DNA of 8,547 bases from Deltaproteobacteria bacterium (GTDB lineage Bacteria > SAR324 > JACQKK01): positions 1 to 8,547 of the forward strand of contig JAOUFO010000064.1 of NCBI GenBank assembly GCA_029858165.1. The letters are read 5' to 3'. Positions 1 to 6,305 of this stretch are shown here, piece by piece. Positions within the stretch are counted from its first letter, which is position 1, and every line of letters starts with the position of its first letter. The notes under the pieces were generated by a model. It was not told the DNA's origin, did no database searches, and saw only the letters and a list, made by a program, of their open reading frames with translations. A program made the translations under genes and the position numbers.

Positions 1-471
1 AAATCCCCTTTGCCGCTTAAATGGACCCGGATGGCGGTTGCCTTTCCCGAATACTGGATGCTGCATCAGTCCTTGGGGCTGCATGGGGTGTCCACTTATT
101 TTATTCCGCGACCCAGGTGGCTTATCATCCCCTTGGCGGCCTTTCAGTGGATGGGGTTGCTCAAACTGGGGTTTATCAGCCGGTGGATGTTGCAAGCGTT
201 TATAAGGGTGAGGGTGGGATGGCTGGTTGACAAACCGACCCCCATCCGAATCACCTTAAACGCTTTTCGCAACGGTCATTCCAGGCCGCAATCAGCCCGG
301 TTTTACGCCGAAGACGGGGTGGAGACCGCCGCCGAGGCCATTGCCCTCACCTGCCTGTTCACAGGGGGCCGCAATCTCCAAGGCGTGTATCTTCCCGATC
401 AGTGGACAACCCCAGATGAATTTTTCGCCCAGGCTGAAAATTGGTTTCCCGGTAAATGGAGGCTCTCCTGA
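1..471 (+). CDS. Saccharopine-dehydrogenase-like oxidoreductase, C-terminal part (5' end outside window)
   Basis: The frame is open from base 1 and ends at TGA 469-471, so only the last ~156 residues of a longer protein are present. No start in the window is convincing; the first possible codon is a TTG at 10 that simply continues the open frame. The visible part holds hydrophobic helices (around LIIPLAAFQWMGLL) and then the charged/alternating block ITLNAFRNG...ARFYAEDGVETAAEAIAL, ending in a G-V-Y-L-P-D-like turn and a short helix. From memory of the family, this is the order seen in the C-terminal domain of NAD(P)-dependent saccharopine-dehydrogenase-like proteins, which carry an N-terminal Rossmann fold (not visible here). 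The substrate cannot be told; many members are not true lysine-pathway enzymes. It converges on the hydrolase gene, with 105 bases between the two stops. Confidence 0.6.
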   Translation, partial: KSPLPLKWTRMAVAFPEYWMLHQSLGLHGVSTYFIPRPRWLIIPLAAFQWMGLLKLGFISRWMLQAFIRVRVGWLVDKPTPIRITLNAFRNGHSRPQSARFYAEDGVETAAEAIALTCLFTGGRNLQGVYLPDQWTTPDEFFAQAENWFPGKWRLS

Positions 472-549
472 AGGGGTGGCGCAAACCCATTTTGGTGGAG
501 TGAGCGCTCATATTAGAATAAGTAAAACCTGTCAGGCGAACCGGATTCT

Positions 550-572
550 CCAGGCCCTCTTTGGCGGTCTGG
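550..572. terminator. Weak stem-loop between two convergent genes
   Basis: CCAGGCC (550-556) pairs with GGTCTGG (566-572) around a 9-base loop. On the + strand transcript the seven pairs include one G-U; on the - strand the same position is an A-C mismatch. No T-run follows on either strand. It sits in the 105-base gap (472-576) between the two convergent stop codons, where a terminator is expected, but the evidence is thin. The same gap also holds the perfect 10-bp palindrome TGAGCGCTCA (501-510), which cannot form an RNA hairpin with a normal loop. Nothing else is seen in the gap. Confidence 0.25.
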
Positions 573-576
573 CGGC

Positions 577-1446
577 CTATTTGAACACCCGGTAGTAGAT
601 TCCCCCCTCCCCGCCGGAAAGCACCACCAATCCATCCTCCAGCAGTTTCATCAGGTGGGATTCCACCATTTGCCCGGCCATGCCCATCACATCCGGGGGG
701 TACCCGGCGTAAATCCGGCCGGTCAGTTCTGTCAGCCTCAACCCCCCTTTGGCCAGCGCTTCCATGATTTGATCTTCCCGTGCCTGGCGGTGGGCCAGGA
801 TTCCGGCGATTTTCCCGGCGGGGTCTTCCACCAGGGGACCGTGACCGGGATAGATGCGCGTCAGGTCCAACCGGCCCAGGGTTTTCAATGATTCCAGATA
901 CACGGCCAGATTGCCCCCGGTGCGGGGGATAAAGGTGGTGCCTTTGCCCAACACCATGTCCCCGGTGAAGCAGGCGTTTTCCTCCCGCAGCACAAAGCAC
1001 AAATGGTCTGGGGCGTGACCCGGAGTGTGAACCGCCGTCAGGATGTACCCCTCCCCTGAAACCGAGTCCCCATCCCCCAGGGGGGATATTTCCAGGGGGC
1101 CGCGTTCAGTTTTTACTTGGCTGTCCCAATCCGGGTAGAGAAATTTGTAAAACCGGATGGTGGGAAACCGTTGGGCCAGAGAAACCGCCCCGCCGATATG
1201 GTCCGGGTGGGCATGGGTCAGCAGACAGCGGGCAGGGGGCGGCAGCCGGTGGGCCGCCAGATAAGCCTCCAGATTCCGGGTCCAGGCTTCCACCCCGGAT
1301 CCGGTGTCAATCAGCAGGGGGTCCGCCCCGAAGCCGCCCACCAGATAGGTGTTGGTGCCTTCTCCGGTAAACACGGACGGGTTCATCCCCAGCATACGGT
1401 GTACCAGGGGAGCGGCCTGGGGGTTGGTTGGGGTGGTGGTGTCCAT
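577..1446 (-). CDS. Metallo-beta-lactamase-fold hydrolase, LACTB2-like, with C-terminal winged helix
   Basis: This is a 289-residue cytoplasmic metallo-hydrolase; no signal peptide is seen. All zinc ligands of the fold are visible: T-H-A-H-P-D-H (H78, H80, D82, H83), H144 in H-T-P-G-H, D163 in F-T-G-D and H202 in Y-P-G-H-G. Residues ~218-280 (HRQAREDQI...LMKLLEDGLV) form a helical, winged-helix-like tail typical of the LACTB2/hydroxyacylglutathione-hydrolase-like branch. Known members include RNases and thioester hydrolases, so the substrate is open. I prefer the ATG at 1446 because GGAAAG lies six bases upstream. An in-frame ATG at 1467 would add seven residues (MNPGKKP) but has no purine-rich site before it. 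The gene is divergent from the barrel gene and convergent with the oxidoreductase fragment. Confidence 0.9.
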   Translation of the reverse strand: MDTTTPTNPQAAPLVHRMLGMNPSVFTGEGTNTYLVGGFGADPLLIDTGSGVEAWTRNLEAYLAAHRLPPPARCLLTHAHPDHIGGAVSLAQRFPTIRFYKFLYPDWDSQVKTERGPLEISPLGDGDSVSGEGYILTAVHTPGHAPDHLCFVLREENACFTGDMVLGKGTTFIPRTGGNLAVYLESLKTLGRLDLTRIYPGHGPLVEDPAGKIAGILAHRQAREDQIMEALAKGGLRLTELTGRIYAGYPPDVMGMAGQMVESHLMKLLEDGLVVLSGGEGGIYYRVFK

Positions 1447-1709
1447 AGGTTTCTTTCCGGGATTCATTCAAGCCGTGCGGCCCAAGGGGGAAAAACCTGA
1501 TGTTTGCGTTCCATCCGGGAGCAATTGAGCCTGCTGAAGTGAAATCGCTTTCCTTTTAAAATGGGAAACTCCTGATGGGGATTGCGTTATTATATTGAAT
1601 CCATGGTAAAAAGCAGGGGAAAAAGGTGGAAATTTACGGTTTAACAACCCATAGGGGGGGATGGGTCCGGCCTGCAAGGGTTGTTTTATTATCATAAAAA
1701 GGAACAAGT
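1447..1709. promoter_or_regulatory. Divergent intergenic control region (hydrolase / barrel gene)
   Basis: This gap of about 260 bases separates two divergent genes, so it should hold both promoters. On the - strand there is a perfect TATAAT (complement of 1589-1594) about 140 bases before the hydrolase start, but no good -35 at 16-18 bases. On the + strand no convincing sigma-70 pair or sigma-54 site is seen. Two inverted repeats lie just before the barrel gene: AACAACCC (1643-1650) with GGGTTGTT (1678-1685), and TTTTAT (1684-1689) with ATAAAA (1694-1699). The second ends at the ribosome-binding site. A 79-codon TTG-started frame on the - strand spans the gap but resembles nothing known and is not called. 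Confidence 0.4.
1699..1703 (+). promoter_or_regulatory. Ribosome-binding site before the upstream ATG of the barrel gene
   Basis: AAGGA lies six bases before the ATG at 1710, a textbook spacing. It competes with a second AAGGA (1785-1789), which is only four bases before the in-frame ATG at 1794. The stronger site serves the start that would bury the signal peptide 28 residues inside the protein, so the start is undecided. Confidence 0.5.
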
Positions 1710-1793
1710 ATGTTACTTCTTAAAGAAGACGTTTTCGGTTCTGGTTGGAAACGGGATTTTAACCTTTTTCCCTGCCAACCCCATAAGGATGCC

Positions 1794-3029
1794 ATGCCTG
1801 TTTCCACAACCGAAAAAACCAGGAAAAAGAGGGCGTTTTGGCCGGGGGGCTGGGTTTTGACCTTGGCCCTGATTTGGTTGGGCAGCGGGTGGGGCTTCTC
1901 GGTATGGGCTCAGGAGTCACCTCCTGCGGATGGAAAATGGCAGACCCGTCTGATCCAACCGGAACCCCTCCCCCCGGACCAGGCGGATGGCGCCAGCCAG
2001 TCGGCAGCCAATGAAAAACCCTTCAACAAAAAGTCGGAACCCCAACCGGATGAAGTGGGGGTGAACGTTTCCACCCGGGACCGCGCCCGGCGGCACACCG
2101 ATACCGACAAACTGGAAAGTGTGTTTAAAAGCCGCCGGTTTCAATTGAACTGGAAGGCGTTCTTCAACCCGGTTTGGGCGGTGTCTGTATCGGGGGAGGA
2201 GGAACAATGGCGCCTGCAAGGGGAGGATGGAACCCAATACATATCCATCAATTTTCAAAAGATTATTCCCAAACTCCATTACCAGGGAGAGGATGTTTCT
2301 GCGGAGGCAGGGGCGGTGGGGCTGGGGGTTCAAAAAAACGAGGCCCTGTATACCCAGGTGGATACGGAGAAAAAAACCTCCTTCCTCTACCCGTATGGCA
2401 AGGCCCGGATCATTCTAGGCAGGTTTTTTTTGGAGGGGGTGACCTGGGGAGAAATGGACATTCAAACCCTGGATTTTTGGAGTTACACCCCGGTTGCGTT
2501 TCAGACGGTAAAGGGTGGCGGTGGCTTTTTATTCACCCCGGACCAATCGTTGCGGGCGGATGTGGCCAAGGTGGACCGGGTGTATCCGGGGGATTTTCCC
2601 CTGAAACGGACCGACACCAGCCTGGAATACAGAATGGAAAAACCCCTTGGCGATTGGGGCCAGGGATGGTGGAGCCTGTTTTCCACCGATTATGTGGTTC
2701 AATCCTACTCAGAGGCGGCCAGGGACAACAAAATATTTTCTGTGTTCAATGTGTTCACCTTCAATACCGGGGGGTTCACTCATTTTGTGGATTACAAACT
2801 TTCATGGGTCAACACAGTCACGGTGTACCAACGGGGGGCATGGGTTCACTCCCTGGTGGAAACCTACCTGGAAGAACCGGATATCCACCAGGATGCAGGC
2901 TATGCCGTGTTCACCCGGCTGGGAGAAACGGGATTTTATATCACCCTAAATGCACGTGCCATAGATTCCCTGAAAGTGAAGGCCTTTGAGGACCGGCAAT
3001 ATGGATTGAAGCTTTCTTACAATTATTGA
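1794..3029 (+). CDS. Secreted outer-membrane beta-barrel protein, putative exopolysaccharide exit component
   Basis: From the ATG at 1794 the 411-residue product opens with a classic signal peptide: basic RKKR (10-13), hydrophobic core (20-38) and V-W-A|Q cleavage after residue 39. Residues 40-112 are a proline-, charge- and Q/N-rich linker without predicted structure. Residues ~115-411 alternate aromatic/hydrophobic and polar residues in strand-length blocks separated by short G/D/N turns, ending in LKLSYNY. A terminal aromatic in a last strand is the usual barrel-assembly signal, so an outer-membrane barrel is inferred. I cannot name the family; a YaiO-like barrel or a DUF would be my guesses, given the glycosyltransferase two genes downstream. 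An in-frame ATG at 1710 with a better ribosome site would add 28 residues. It is first in a likely operon, 58 bases before the HEAT gene. Confidence 0.75.
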   Translation: MPVSTTEKTRKKRAFWPGGWVLTLALIWLGSGWGFSVWAQESPPADGKWQTRLIQPEPLPPDQADGASQSAANEKPFNKKSEPQPDEVGVNVSTRDRARRHTDTDKLESVFKSRRFQLNWKAFFNPVWAVSVSGEEEQWRLQGEDGTQYISINFQKIIPKLHYQGEDVSAEAGAVGLGVQKNEALYTQVDTEKKTSFLYPYGKARIILGRFFLEGVTWGEMDIQTLDFWSYTPVAFQTVKGGGGFLFTPDQSLRADVAKVDRVYPGDFPLKRTDTSLEYRMEKPLGDWGQGWWSLFSTDYVVQSYSEAARDNKIFSVFNVFTFNTGGFTHFVDYKLSWVNTVTVYQRGAWVHSLVETYLEEPDIHQDAGYAVFTRLGETGFYITLNARAIDSLKVKAFEDRQYGLKLSYNY

Positions 3030-3087
3030 AGGGGAATGTGCCTGGCAGGCCATTTTGGCTTATGGGTGCCTTTTGCGAGTGAGCCCC

Positions 3088-4212
3088 ATGATTTCACAGA
3101 AAATCCGGGAGGATTTGTTGGTCTTTGCCGGTCAGGTCTGGCAGGGATGGGCCTCTTTGTGGCAGGACCCTTTGCGGTCCATGATCTCCTTAAGCCTGAT
3201 CCTGTTGGGGTTGGTATTCCTTTTGGCAGGTTACGTGATCTTTTTGCGTTGGAGGGCAAAACGCAGGCAGGTGCTCAACCGGGCGAAGATGGATGGTTGG
3301 CGGGGAATGGTGTTGGATGTGTTGACCGGGGATGGCCCGGTGGAGATTTTTGTTAACGGGGTGGCCCCCAAACATTACCGGTTGTTCGGCGAATTTATCA
3401 AACCGTATCTGGAAGACATCGCCGGAGCGGAAAAACAGAAGTTGATCCATATCTTGCAAAAACTGGAATACCCCCGGTTTTTGCTGAGTCGGTTGGCTCA
3501 CCTCAATCAATGGGAACGGGCTTTTGCCATCCAATTTTTCGGGCTTATGGAGGATCGCCGGTTTTTAAAGGAACTGCGTGTTTTGCTGGAAAGCCGGTTT
3601 GATGTGGTCCGGTTTGCAGCGGCGGAGGTGCTGATGAAGCTGAAGGATGAATCCTCGGTCTGGCCGGTGATCAACCGGTTTTCCAGGGAAGCGGAATACA
3701 GCCAGGACCGGATTATCATTCTGTTATCCACTTTCGGGCCGGAAATTTTACCGGAACTGGCCAGGGTATTTCGGGGTAAAAAACTTACCATCCGGCTGCA
3801 AACCCTGATTGTGAATATGTTTCAGCAGTACCAGCATGCAGAAATGGTGTGGGATGTGCTGACTTTGGCGGCCCAGACCCGCAACCAGGAACTGCGCATT
3901 GCCTGTTTGGCGGCTTTGGCCGATTTTGAGGAGCCGGCCCTTTCCGGATTTTTTGAAAAATCCCTGTATGACCCTGAACCGGTGGTGGCCGCCATCGCCG
4001 CCCGCGCCCTGGGGGAGGTGGGGGATGGTTCCTCCCTGGAAAAACTGCGGCCCAAACTGGATGATTCCAACTTTTGGGTGGTGAAACACACCACGGAATC
4101 CATGTGCCTGATTGGGGATGGCGGACGCGAAATGCTGGAGGATGAACTGGCTCATTCTCATCCGGTTCAAACCATGGCTCTTATCCGGGAGGCCCTGGCT
4201 TTTGAACATTAA
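3088..4212 (+). CDS. Membrane-anchored HEAT-repeat protein
   Basis: The 374-residue product has one clear transmembrane helix (residues ~32-54, SMISLSLILLGLVFLLAGYV) followed by a basic stop-transfer patch (RWRAKRRQ), so the rest should face the cytoplasm. Residues ~128-372 are a chain of paired amphipathic helices with HEAT/Armadillo-type signatures, for example DVVRFAAAEVLMKL, ELRIACLAALADF, EPVVAAIAARALGEVGD and WVVKHTTESMCLIGD. Such solenoids bind proteins; no catalytic motif is seen. The gene lies between the barrel gene and the glycosyltransferase (18 bases before the latter's ATG), so a scaffold or regulator of the synthase is the natural inference. I chose ATG 3088; an in-frame TTG at 3055 would add 11 residues (MAYGCLLRVSP) and GTG 3079 three. 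None has a strong ribosome site. Confidence 0.85.
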   Translation: MISQKIREDLLVFAGQVWQGWASLWQDPLRSMISLSLILLGLVFLLAGYVIFLRWRAKRRQVLNRAKMDGWRGMVLDVLTGDGPVEIFVNGVAPKHYRLFGEFIKPYLEDIAGAEKQKLIHILQKLEYPRFLLSRLAHLNQWERAFAIQFFGLMEDRRFLKELRVLLESRFDVVRFAAAEVLMKLKDESSVWPVINRFSREAEYSQDRIIILLSTFGPEILPELARVFRGKKLTIRLQTLIVNMFQQYQHAEMVWDVLTLAAQTRNQELRIACLAALADFEEPALSGFFEKSLYDPEPVVAAIAARALGEVGDGSSLEKLRPKLDDSNFWVVKHTTESMCLIGDGGREMLEDELAHSHPVQTMALIREALAFEH

Positions 4213-4230
4213 ACCAAAAAGAGATTCCCC

Positions 4231-5640
4231 ATGAATATCCAGGGAGTGCTGTTTTGGAATTACCTGGTGTTTGTGTATTTCGTGTGGATCAATCTGTTCA
4301 ATCTGCTGATCATGGTTGCGGCATTTGTGCACACCCGCCGATATATCCAAAAAATTTCCATCGTCAACGATTACCGGCTGTTCCGCATGCCGTTGTTCAT
4401 CAAGCCCATCTCCATTTTGGCCCCGGCCTATAACGAAGAATTGACAGTAAAGGAGAACATCACCTCCTTGCTGAATTTGAATTACCCCCAGTTTGAGGTG
4501 ATTTTGATCAATGACGGGTCCAAGGATGACACCTTGAAAACCGTGGTGGAGGGGTTTGGGTTAAAACTGACTGATCGGGCGGTCCCGGCGGATCTGCCCG
4601 CCAAACCCATCCGTGGGATATACACTTCCACCAGGTATCCCAATCTGGTGGTGGTGGATAAAGAAAACGGCGGCAAGGCGGATGCCCTGAACGTGGGGCT
4701 GAATGTGTCCCGCTTTCCCTTGTTTATGGCCATTGACGCCGATTCCCTGCTGGAAAAAGACGCCCTGTTAAAAATGGTGCGACCCTATCTGGAACGGCCG
4801 GAAACCGTGGCGGTGGGGGGGGTGGTGCGCATTGTGAACGATTGTGTGGTCAAAGACGGAAACGTCAATGAAGTGCGTCTGCCGGGGCGGGTGCTGCCCC
4901 GGTTTCAGGTGGTGGAATACATGCGGGCTTTTTTGTTTGGACGCATGGGATGGCGGGCACTCAACATGGTGGTGGTGATTTCCGGGGCCATGGGGTTGTT
5001 TAAAAAAGAGGCTGTGATTGATGCAGGCGGTTACCAAACCACCACCGTGGGAGAGGATATGGAACTGGTGCTTCGGCTGCATCATTCACTGACTCTGCAA
5101 AACAAAAAATACTCCATAGATTTTCTGCCGGACCCTGTGTGCTGGACCGAAGCACCGGAAACCCTGGCGGTGCTGGGGCGCCAGCGAAAACGGTGGCACC
5201 GGGGATTAATGGAATGTTTGGTGAAACACCGGGGGATGGCGTTGAATCCCAGGTTTGGCCGGGTGGGGATGGTGGCCCTGCCCTACTACTGGATGGCCGA
5301 AGGACTCGGCCCTTTTGTGGAGGTGTTCGGGCAGGCGGGGTTCTATGTATCCTGGGGGGTTTTGGGGCTGGATTCTTGGTTTGTTTTGGCTTTTTTATGT
5401 GCCTCTGTTTTGTTGGGTATTGTTCAATCCATGCTGGCCATGATTTTGGAAGAACTGACCTTTCAACGTTATCCTTCTATTCCCATGATTGTTTCCATTT
5501 TCTTTATGGGGGTGGTGGAAAATCTGGGATACCGGCAAATTAACACCTGGTGGCGGTTGATGGGGGTGGTGGACTACCTGCGGGGGAAGCACCATTGGGG
5601 CGATATGCCCAGGGTGGGTTTTAAGAAAAAGGCGGCCTAA
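4231..5640 (+). CDS. Processive family-2 membrane glycosyltransferase (polysaccharide synthase type)
   Basis: This 469-residue integral inner-membrane protein has an N-terminal helix (~9-33), a cytoplasmic GT-A domain (~58-325) and a C-terminal membrane region (helices near 345-375, 382-407 and 417-432). The processive GT2 signature is complete: D95 in I-N-D-G-S-K-D, D169/D171 in A-I-D-A-D-S, E275-D276 in V-G-E-D-M-E and Q318-R-K-R321-W322 (QxxRW). These bind UDP-sugar and metal and hold the acceptor in cellulose, hyaluronan and poly-GlcNAc synthases. The sugar cannot be read from sequence. No PilZ (c-di-GMP) domain is present and the length is close to PgaC/IcaA/YaiP-type synthases. The C-terminus is KKKAA. 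The ribosome site is weak (AAGAG, nine bases upstream). It is last in the trio, and its TAA overlaps the response-regulator stop on the other strand. Confidence 0.92.
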   Translation: MNIQGVLFWNYLVFVYFVWINLFNLLIMVAAFVHTRRYIQKISIVNDYRLFRMPLFIKPISILAPAYNEELTVKENITSLLNLNYPQFEVILINDGSKDDTLKTVVEGFGLKLTDRAVPADLPAKPIRGIYTSTRYPNLVVVDKENGGKADALNVGLNVSRFPLFMAIDADSLLEKDALLKMVRPYLERPETVAVGGVVRIVNDCVVKDGNVNEVRLPGRVLPRFQVVEYMRAFLFGRMGWRALNMVVVISGAMGLFKKEAVIDAGGYQTTTVGEDMELVLRLHHSLTLQNKKYSIDFLPDPVCWTEAPETLAVLGRQRKRWHRGLMECLVKHRGMALNPRFGRVGMVALPYYWMAEGLGPFVEVFGQAGFYVSWGVLGLDSWFVLAFLCASVLLGIVQSMLAMILEELTFQRYPSIPMIVSIFFMGVVENLGYRQINTWWRLMGVVDYLRGKHHWGDMPRVGFKKKAA

Positions 5641-5668
5641 AGCGGGGAGGGTTTTTTTAAGGCCAGCC
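5623..5668 (-). terminator. Intrinsic terminator of the response regulator, inside the glycosyltransferase 3' end
   Basis: Read on the - strand, GGC-t-GGCCT (5668-5660) pairs with AGGCC-GCC (5638-5631), giving eight G/C-rich pairs with one bulged base. The stem may gain three A-T pairs across an A bulge inside the loop. The next bases on that strand are TTTTTCTT (5630-5623), the T-run expected of a Rho-independent terminator. The stem spans both convergent stop codons, and the T-run is the reverse of the AAG-AAA-AAG codons of the glycosyltransferase C-terminus. On the + strand the same hairpin has no T-run after it. The loop of about 21 bases is longer than usual. Confidence 0.6.
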
Positions 5669-6020
5669 GTTCTATCCGCGCCTGAAGCTCGGACGGACGA
5701 AAAGGCTTGACCAGATAATCATCCGCTCCGGTGGTGATGCCTTTAACCACATCGTTTTCCTGCCCCATGGCGGTCAGCATGATGACCGGAATGTGCTTGA
5801 GGCTCATGTCCGATTTAATGGCGTCCAATACCTGAAACCCCCCCATCCCCGGCATCATCACATCCAAAATCACCACATCCGGCCGACCGGCCTGAATGGC
5901 CGCAAGGGCCTGGGTGCCGTTGGTCTCCCAGGTGACTTGGTGGCCGGCTTTTTCCAACTTGAATTTCACCAGATAACCGATATGTTCATCGTCATCGGCT
6001 ATCAGGATATGCAAGGACAT
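5637..6020 (-). CDS. Single-domain response regulator (CheY-like receiver)
   Basis: The 127-residue protein is one complete receiver domain with no output domain. The acidic pocket is D9-D10-D11, the phospho-acceptor is D53 in V-I-L-D-V-M-M-P-G, the switch threonine is T83 in M-L-T-A-M, and K105 is in L-V-K-P-F. Length and order match stand-alone receivers that act by binding a partner protein or as phospho-relays. No histidine kinase lies in the window, so the input is unknown. It converges on the glycosyltransferase with four overlapping bases (TAG against TAA). Its start is the ATG at 6020, with no strong ribosome site. The neighbouring synthase or HEAT solenoid is a possible target, inferred only from proximity. 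Confidence 0.93.
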   Translation of the reverse strand: MSLHILIADDDEHIGYLVKFKLEKAGHQVTWETNGTQALAAIQAGRPDVVILDVMMPGMGGFQVLDAIKSDMSLKHIPVIMLTAMGQENDVVKGITTGADDYLVKPFRPSELQARIERLALKKPSPL

Positions 6021-6305
6021 AAGGTTGGGGCCTGGAAAGGGGTTGGGAAAAAACCATCAAGCGAATGAACTTCAATCAAGGGAAGTATAAACATTATCAG
6101 TCCATAAAAAAATCCTTATTTACGGCCCTTGTTTTGTTAAACGGTTTGAAAACCTGCGGGTTTTGTTTGAATGCGGGGCAAAAAAAGTTAAGATCGGTTG
6201 AAAACAACCCAATCCCGGGTTTATCTTCATCAACCCCAACCCTATCCGGGGCGGCCTGCCCGATGGATGGCGGTTTATTCCGTTAAGCGAGAAAGCCGAA
6301 CAACC
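6021..6305. promoter_or_regulatory. Divergent intergenic control region (response regulator / channel)
   Basis: No gene is seen in these 285 bases. For the channel, TTGAAT (6167-6172) and TAAGAT (6189-6194) sit 16 bases apart, each matching the sigma-70 consensus at four of six places; this would give a leader of about 105 bases. For the regulator, TATACT on the - strand (6089-6084) is a possible -10, but its -35 is only a T-run. Small dyads cluster here: AAAACC-tgcg-GGTTTT (6149-6164), GGTTG-aaaa-CAACC (6196-6209) and AACCC-aatccc-GGGTT (6206-6221). The last two overlap and exclude each other. Confidence 0.35.

Noticed and set aside
359..1000. 213-codon - strand frame overlapping the hydrolase
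   Set aside because: Arginine/glycine/proline-rich shadow of the metallo-hydrolase in another frame; it also overlaps the end of the oxidoreductase gene.
1664..1676. Possible sigma-54 site before the barrel gene
   Set aside because: The GG and GC elements are 9 or fewer bases apart instead of 10, and the flanking consensus bases do not match.
1468..1707. 79-codon - strand frame filling the divergent gap, its stop abutting the ATG at 1467
   Set aside because: Starts only at TTG, has no ribosome site or family resemblance, and covers the region where promoters are needed.
2041..2110. Possible frame change in the barrel gene linker
   Set aside because: The frame is open across it, and the linker is simply proline- and charge-rich, as in many secreted proteins.
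3040..3058. Small dyads GCCTG-g-CAGGC and GCCA-ttt-TGGC between barrel and HEAT genes
   Set aside because: The first has a one-base centre and cannot fold as RNA; the second has four pairs only and no T-run, too little to call attenuation.
3748..4350. 200-codon frame antisense to the HEAT gene
   Set aside because: Shadow of a gene with strong third-position G/C bias. The product has no recognisable family, and the opposite strand is clearly coding.
6198..6305. 36-residue N-terminal extension of the channel (TTG start)
   Set aside because: Family members start shortly before the conserved IIFEADTPAG block; the extension has no such features and overlaps promoter-like sequence.
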